Of a stretch of 36,757 bases of DNA, positions 33,012 through 36,757 are shown piece by piece (positions within the stretch are counted from its first letter, which is position 1; each line of letters begins with the position of its first letter). The DNA comes from Sphingomonas sp. (lineage in GTDB: Bacteria; Pseudomonadota; Alphaproteobacteria; Sphingomonadales; Sphingomonadaceae). The DNA is taken from the NCBI GenBank assembly GCA_025356055.1, contig JANXUU010000005.1:1-36757 (forward strand), written 5' to 3'. The notes under the pieces are model-generated. The model made no database searches, was not told the DNA's origin, and worked only from the letters and a program-made list of their open reading frames with translations. A program made the translations under genes and the position numbers.

Positions 33012-34441
33012 CAAAACAGCCCCGGCACTTCGCGTTGCGCGGTGTCAGGCTGCGGCGTTTGCAACACCTCCCGCTTGCTGCTGATCGACTGCGCGGTCTG
33101 GCCTCCCGCCGGCGGAATTGGCGTACATGTCCGCCCGGCGAGGAAATCGAGCGCGCCCTTGACCGATGCTTCGGCCGGATCGCCGAGTGGCTTCAAGATG
33201 TCGTCCGCCGCCTGGCAGCTCGCTTCGACCTTGCCCGCCAGCCCGGTGTAATAATCCCCCACATGGTTGGCGTTTTCGGTGCGGAAGGCGATCACCCGCA
33301 AGCGGTCGTCGCACGCGGCAAGGTCAAGCGCGATCTGGCCGACCGGCTTGCCGTAAGTGTTGGACCCGATCAGCGCCGAATTGGCGTGGAGGTAGGGCGT
33401 GAACGCGTTGATCACCAGTTCGCTCGCCGACGCCGTCCCGCCGGTTCCGATGAAGGCCAGTTTCATCGGGGCGATCGATTGCGACTGGGGCGTGAAATAG
33501 GCCGTTTCGTTGTTGGCGGTCTTTTGCGAATTGAACGTCGTGTAGCTGAACACGCTGCCCGCGCGATTGGCACCCATTAGGTCGCCCATCAGCTTGGCAA
33601 TCGACACCAGCCCGCCGCCATTATAGCGCAAATCCACGATTACCTGCGTGATCCCCTGCGCGCGGAAATTATCGAATGCGGTGCGCAATGCCGGGTCGGC
33701 GGGCGTGATGAAGGTCCGCAAATTGACATAGCCGACCTTGGCGCCGCCATTATCGAGGATCTTGGCGCCATAGCGCGGCGACACCGGCAGGATCGAGTAA
33801 TCCGCCTTGGTCACCGTCACGACCTTTTCAACGCCGCCGCTGGTGATGCGCAGTACCCTGGTCAACCCGGCCGTCGATGCGCCAAGCGCGTCGGACACGG
33901 CAGCCGATCCTCCGGTGGCGAAGAGCGACGCAACGGTCTGAAGATTGTCGGCGGTCGTGCCGATCGCCAATATTTCGGTGCCACGATCGATCCCCGCGGC
34001 CAGCGCCGGTGCGTCTTCAAAGGCTTCGGTGACGAACAGTCGGCCCGCCGCGCTGTCGTAGGACAAGCGGATTCCGAAACCCGCGCTCGAGCCTGAAGCG
34101 TAAAAGGCATTCTCGGCCTTGATCGAAGTCAGATAGGTGAAATGGCGGTCTTTCGACTGCGCCCGCGCGTTAGCGGTCAGCGCGTCGAGATAGGCTTCCA
34201 CCGTCGCATAATTCGCCGGATTGAGCGACCCTGGCAACAGGTCGAGAAACAGATACCATTCGAGCATTTGCGAGCCGACCCAGTTCTGCCGTTCCAGGAT
34301 CGAGCAGCCAGCGGTGGTTATCGGACCGGCCGTCACGGCACCTGGGGGCGGGCTGCTTGCACTCCCCCCGTCACCTCCGCCGCCACACGCAGCGAGCAGG
34401 GAAGCAAGACTGACCAGAGTGGTGAAACGGGTTTGACGCAT
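33011..34441 (-). CDS. S41 family peptidase, predicted lipoprotein
   Basis: 476 aa with ATG 34439-34441 behind CGAGGAAG. Lipoprotein signal with lipobox LLAAC (Cys19), then a Gly/Ser/Pro-rich spacer. A PDZ-like region follows (GFGIRLSYDSAAGRLFVTEAFEDAPALAAGIDRGTEILAI). The protease core has VGYVNLRTFI, VIVDLRYNGGG, the Ser nucleophile in GTGGTASASELV and the Lys in SNTYGKPVGQ, the Ser-Lys dyad of tail-specific/C-terminal processing proteases. The C-terminus ends in a low-complexity tail. Probably periplasmic and membrane-anchored; substrate unknown. Confidence 0.9.
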   Translation of the reverse strand: MRQTRFTTLVSLASLLAACGGGGDGGSASSPPPGAVTAGPITTAGCSILERQNWVGSQMLEWYLFLDLLPGSLNPANYATVEAYLDALTANARAQSKDRHFTYLTSIKAENAFYASGSSAGFGIRLSYDSAAGRLFVTEAFEDAPALAAGIDRGTEILAIGTTADNLQTVASLFATGGSAAVSDALGASTAGLTRVLRITSGGVEKVVTVTKADYSILPVSPRYGAKILDNGGAKVGYVNLRTFITPADPALRTAFDNFRAQGITQVIVDLRYNGGGLVSIAKLMGDLMGANRAGSVFSYTTFNSQKTANNETAYFTPQSQSIAPMKLAFIGTGGTASASELVINAFTPYLHANSALIGSNTYGKPVGQIALDLAACDDRLRVIAFRTENANHVGDYYTGLAGKVEASCQAADDILKPLGDPAEASVKGALDFLAGRTCTPIPPAGGQTAQSISSKREVLQTPQPDTAQREVPGLF

Positions 34442-34458
34442 GACAATACTTCCTCGTT

Positions 34459-34487
34459 ATTAAAGTTACTTAGCTCATTTGAGCCAA
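34459..34487 (-). promoter_or_regulatory. candidate sigma70-type promoter of the S41-peptidase gene
   Basis: Minus strand: -35 TTGGCT (34482-34487), 17-base spacer, -10 TTTAAT (34459-34464), in a locally AT-rich stretch. The -10 lies only 17 bases before the ATG, giving a very short leader that barely includes the ribosome-binding site. Confidence 0.3.
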
Positions 34488-34572
34488 TTTGAAAGCAAAG
34501 TTATCAAACGGTGGTTCTGGCTCCTCGTCGACAGCATGAACATGCCGCGGCCGTGCACGTTCGCCTTGCAAG

Positions 34573-35274
34573 TCAGCCCAGTAGCTCGGCCACCAGTTTA
34601 GGCACTTCGACCCCTGCCTTGCCGATTCGCACCTCGTCGAACATGATGCTCCCAAGGCTTGGGCCAAGGTTGATCTCGACCGTCCGCGCCCCGCAATAGC
34701 GCGCCGTCTGGACATAGCCCGCGGCGGGATAGACCGCCCCCGACGTCCCCACCGACACGAACAGGTCGCACGACCGCAGCGCCGCATCGATCCGCTCCAT
34801 CTCGTATGGCATCTCGCCGAACCACACGATGTCCGGCCGGACCGAACCCGCCGCGTCGCAGGCCGGACACACCGCCTCCTCCCCCATTGGCGCGGCCCAC
34901 CTGAACCGCCCGTCGCAGGCCAGACACCAGCCGCGCAGCAACTCACCATGCATATGCACCAGCCTATTCGCCCCGGCCCGCTCGTGCAGATCATCGACAT
35001 TCTGCGTGACGATCAGCAGCTCGCCCGCCCACGCCGCATCCAGCCGCGCCAGCGCGACATGCGCCGCATTGGGCACCACCTCGCCCAGCCGCGCCCGCCG
35101 CGCATCATAGAAAGCATGGACCAGCCCCGGATCGGCCGCGAACCCCTCGGGCGTCGCGACCTCCTCGACGCGGTGCCCTTCCCACAAGCCATCCTCCGCG
35201 CGAAACGTCGCCAGCCCGCTCTCGGCCGAAATCCCTGCCCCGGTCAGGATCACGATATTGCGCACCTCAGCCAT
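34573..35274 (-). CDS. cobB: NAD-dependent protein deacylase, Sir2 family
   Basis: 233 aa, typical of bacterial class III (SIRT5-like) sirtuins. Seen: IVILTGAGISAESG (NAD), TFRAEDGLWEG, IVTQNVDDLHERAG, catalytic His in LVHMHGELLRG, zinc pairs CLAC and CPAC, and SVGTSGAVYPAAGYV, INLGPS. AFYDARRARL carries the Tyr-x-x-Arg pair that selects acidic acyl groups (succinyl/malonyl) in SIRT5 and CobB, so desuccinylase activity is likely besides deacetylation (inference). ATG 35272-35274; monocistronic. Confidence 0.93.
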   Translation of the reverse strand: MAEVRNIVILTGAGISAESGLATFRAEDGLWEGHRVEEVATPEGFAADPGLVHAFYDARRARLGEVVPNAAHVALARLDAAWAGELLIVTQNVDDLHERAGANRLVHMHGELLRGWCLACDGRFRWAAPMGEEAVCPACDAAGSVRPDIVWFGEMPYEMERIDAALRSCDLFVSVGTSGAVYPAAGYVQTARYCGARTVEINLGPSLGSIMFDEVRIGKAGVEVPKLVAELLG

Positions 35275-35289
35275 CGGCGCAGCTTAACC

Positions 35290-35311
35290 GAGATTGCAGC
35301 CGGACAATCTC
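35290..35311. repeat. inverted repeat upstream of the sirtuin gene
   Basis: GAGATTG (35290-35296), 8-base spacer, CAATCTC (35305-35311), followed on the plus strand by AATTTTTG. It lies 16 bp before the divergent sirtuin start. Could be an operator or, on the plus strand, a weak terminator; neither is established. Confidence 0.35.
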
Positions 35312-35388
35312 AATTTTTGACGGAACGTGCGCCGGGGGATTCTGGGGATCCCCGGACCCGTCACCTCGAGCTGCGCGCCACGGTGCCG

Positions 35389-35425
35389 AATGTCTGCAAT
35401 GGGTGGAAAGCTGACATTCACTGTC
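35389..35425. repeat. intergenic repeat (ATGTCYGCAATGGGT family), copy 1
   Basis: AATGTCTGCAATGGGTGGAA and following AGCTGACATTCACTGTC. TGTC and GACA ends are complementary, giving a short hairpin. Shares its core with 36450-36513 on the other side of the TonB-C-domain gene; a similar motif is, from general knowledge, common between genes in sphingomonads. Confidence 0.65.
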
Positions 35426-35550
35426 GCATTATTCACCTGTGGCAGGCGAGCGCGCTTTCGACGATGCGAAGGCGGGGGCCGCCTAGCAGGATTGCGTTGG
35501 CGAGCGAGACCCGTATGCTGACAGGCGTCTTCTTGCCGGAGCCTTGGCCT

Positions 35551-36414
35551 ATGTTGCCCACCCTTGTCGTGCCTGTTGCGAGCGTCGCGGTTGTCGCTGT
35601 CGCGGATCGCGAGGTCCCCGGGCAGAGGGTCGGGGTGCGAGCGACGGGCTCATTAGTTGGGCTGTTCACCACGGACGACTATCCGCCGGACGCGTGGGTT
35701 GCTCACGAGACCGGGACGGTGAAGGTGCAGATGACCGTTACTCCCGAGGGTCGCGTCGGCATCTGTACGGTCGAGATGTCGTCAATGTCGCCGAGCCTCG
35801 ACGCGTCGACCTGCAGGATACTGATGGAGCGGGCACGGTTCGAGCCTGCGAGGGATCGCGCCGGTCGAGCGGTATCGGGCACATTCTCGCAGCGCGTCTC
35901 GTGGAAAATCCCGTCTGCTGATCCTCGGCTCGTGGCCGACGAGGATTGGGTGGAGATCGTTGACGTTCCCGTCCGGGGGTCGCCCGTTTGCACGTTTCAC
36001 GGCGACGGGGTGACGGTGCCTATCGCGGGAGAGAAGTGTCTAGAGTGGCAGCAAGAAGCGGCGTTGGTAGGCCGACGGTTCGGCAATGAAATTCGTGCTC
36101 CCTACCGTGCGAAGCTAGCATTTAATTTCTTAGTCGGCACTGGCTTGCCGGCCGTCATTAATCGGGCGCTGACTGTCCGTAGTGGTGTACTTTTGCGCAT
36201 CGCGGAGTCGGGAGCGGTCAGTGGCTGCAAACCGCTCGAGGTCGCAAACCTGAACGGCGACGACGGAACCGATCTCTGTGTGAATGCTGACAAGCTGCGC
36301 TTCAAGCCCATTTCACCATCAGCGACTAGTGGCGGTGATCGCGAGATGCTGATGCTCCACACGGTGACATTCGAACCGGGCGTAACACCGCCCGCCTCAG
36401 CTTCGGTTCATTGA
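35551..36414 (+). CDS. TonB-C-terminal-domain protein with unique C-terminal half
   Basis: 287 aa from ATG 35551 (GGAG nine bases upstream; hydrophobic start LPTLVVPVASVAVVAVA, probable signal peptide). An earlier in-frame ATG at 35515 is possible. Residues ~45-125 look like a TonB C-terminal domain: TGTVKVQMTVTPEGRVGICTVEMSSMSPSLDASTCRILMERARFEPARDR. The ~160-residue remainder is unrecognised, with paired cysteines (VCTFHG, EKCLEW, GCKPLE, DLCVN). It lacks the Pro-rich TonB spacer and membrane anchor of classical TonB. Codon use is less GC-rich than neighbours and it is flanked by repeat copies, hinting at acquired DNA. Confidence 0.7.
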   Translation: MLPTLVVPVASVAVVAVADREVPGQRVGVRATGSLVGLFTTDDYPPDAWVAHETGTVKVQMTVTPEGRVGICTVEMSSMSPSLDASTCRILMERARFEPARDRAGRAVSGTFSQRVSWKIPSADPRLVADEDWVEIVDVPVRGSPVCTFHGDGVTVPIAGEKCLEWQQEAALVGRRFGNEIRAPYRAKLAFNFLVGTGLPAVINRALTVRSGVLLRIAESGAVSGCKPLEVANLNGDDGTDLCVNADKLRFKPISPSATSGGDREMLMLHTVTFEPGVTPPASASVH

Positions 36415-36742
36415 ACTACACGATTTTCTTCTCAGTTTAGGCTGCCGCGAATGTCCGCAATGGGTCGTTAGCGGAATGTCCGCTAAGGATGGAAAGCGGA
36501 CAGTAGGCGGACGCGTGACAAAGGCACGCTGGCTGGCGCTGGTTCCCTAGCGCTGACACTACGCGGTGGCTCGTGTATTTCCCGCGAGGTTCATCGCCGG
36601 ATCGCGTCCAAGTCACCTAGCCTAAGGGCTGTATTTTATAGACATAATTTTGTTCGTAATTCCGTTTTTCACCAGCTTGGATTTCGTCAAGCTCCGCTGC
36701 CTCATTTAAGGTCGAAGCCTAAGCAAATTGAGGAGTGTCGAG
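36415..36742. other. 328-bp gap with repeat and AT-rich leader
   Basis: No coding sequence is supported. It holds repeat copy 2 (36450-36513) and, at 36630-36720, an AT-rich stretch (TATTTTATAGACATAATTTT) that probably carries the promoter of the gene starting at 36743; no confident -35/-10 pair could be assigned. Confidence 0.5.
36450..36513. repeat. intergenic repeat (ATGTCYGCAATGGGT family), copy 2, partly duplicated
   Basis: AATGTCCGCAATGGGTCG is followed by TTAGCGG, a second AATGTCCGCTAAGGATGG and AAGCGGACAGTAGGCGG. The element thus contains its unit about one and a half times, with AATGTCCGC/GCGGACA complementary ends able to form a hairpin. Confidence 0.65.
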
Positions 36743-36757
36743 GTGCGAAAGAAGATC
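36743..36757 (+). CDS. start of a gene cut by the window end
   Basis: GTG CGA AAG AAG ATC (MRKKI) preceded by GAGGAG with a 7-base spacer, after an AT-rich leader. The basic start could open a signal peptide. Only five codons are visible, so no product can be named. Confidence 0.4.

Overview
The window is high-GC DNA (long spurious antisense frames, NNC/NNG codon bias). Its gene content fits a sphingomonad (order Sphingomonadales, Alphaproteobacteria; inference from gene families and synteny, no database search). The left flank (1-4795, plus strand) is a valine-degradation operon: the 3' part of mmsA, a RidA-family gene, an isobutyryl-CoA-type acyl-CoA dehydrogenase, 3-hydroxyisobutyryl-CoA hydrolase and enoyl-CoA hydratase. 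The last three are coupled by ATGA overlaps. The operon ends at a bidirectional terminator shared with a convergent OmpA-family porin gene (4954-6117, minus).

The centre (6270-24236, minus strand) is a gene-transfer-agent (GTA)-like head-tail cluster. It follows the RcGTA order: small terminase, large terminase, portal, small membrane protein, prohead protease, HK97 capsid, [insert], connector (gp6), head-tail adaptor (gp7), small ORF, DUF3168 (gp8), tail tube (gp9), gp10, gp10.1 chaperone, tape measure (gp11), sheath/Dit-like protein (gp12), DUF2163 hub (gp13), NlpC/P60 (gp14), gp15-like tail protein and DUF2793. I see no integrase, repressor, replication or lysis gene, and both flanks are chromosomal core genes, which favours a GTA or domesticated prophage over an active prophage. 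Almost every gene is coupled to the next by an ATGA or GTGA overlap.

Two things set this cluster apart. First, a beta-helix tail-fibre/depolymerase-like gene, a 45-aa ORF and a fibre-tail-adaptor-like gene (15458-18876) sit between capsid and connector, behind three successive hairpins, the last a canonical intrinsic terminator. Second, the cluster carries five reading-frame lesions: one in-frame TAG in the capsid, two in-frame TAGs in the fibre gene, one in-frame TGA in the gp12-type gene with a GTG directly after it, and a +1 frameshift in gp6. The roughly 18 kb of flanking core genes shows none. TAG also serves as an ordinary stop in the same cluster, so decay is a simpler reading than stop-codon reassignment; regulated readthrough is a testable alternative.

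The right part holds a chain of core genes: a phytoene-dehydrogenase-like oxidoreductase, gor and pgi (minus, coupled by overlaps), then divergent lepB-rnc-era (plus, overlapping), then an HWE-type sensor histidine kinase. GC-rich palindromic repeats have been incorporated into the coding sequence on both sides of the rnc/era junction. Further right come an S41-peptidase lipoprotein gene, a Sir2-type deacylase, a TonB-C-domain protein flanked by intergenic repeats, and the first codons of a gene cut by the window end.
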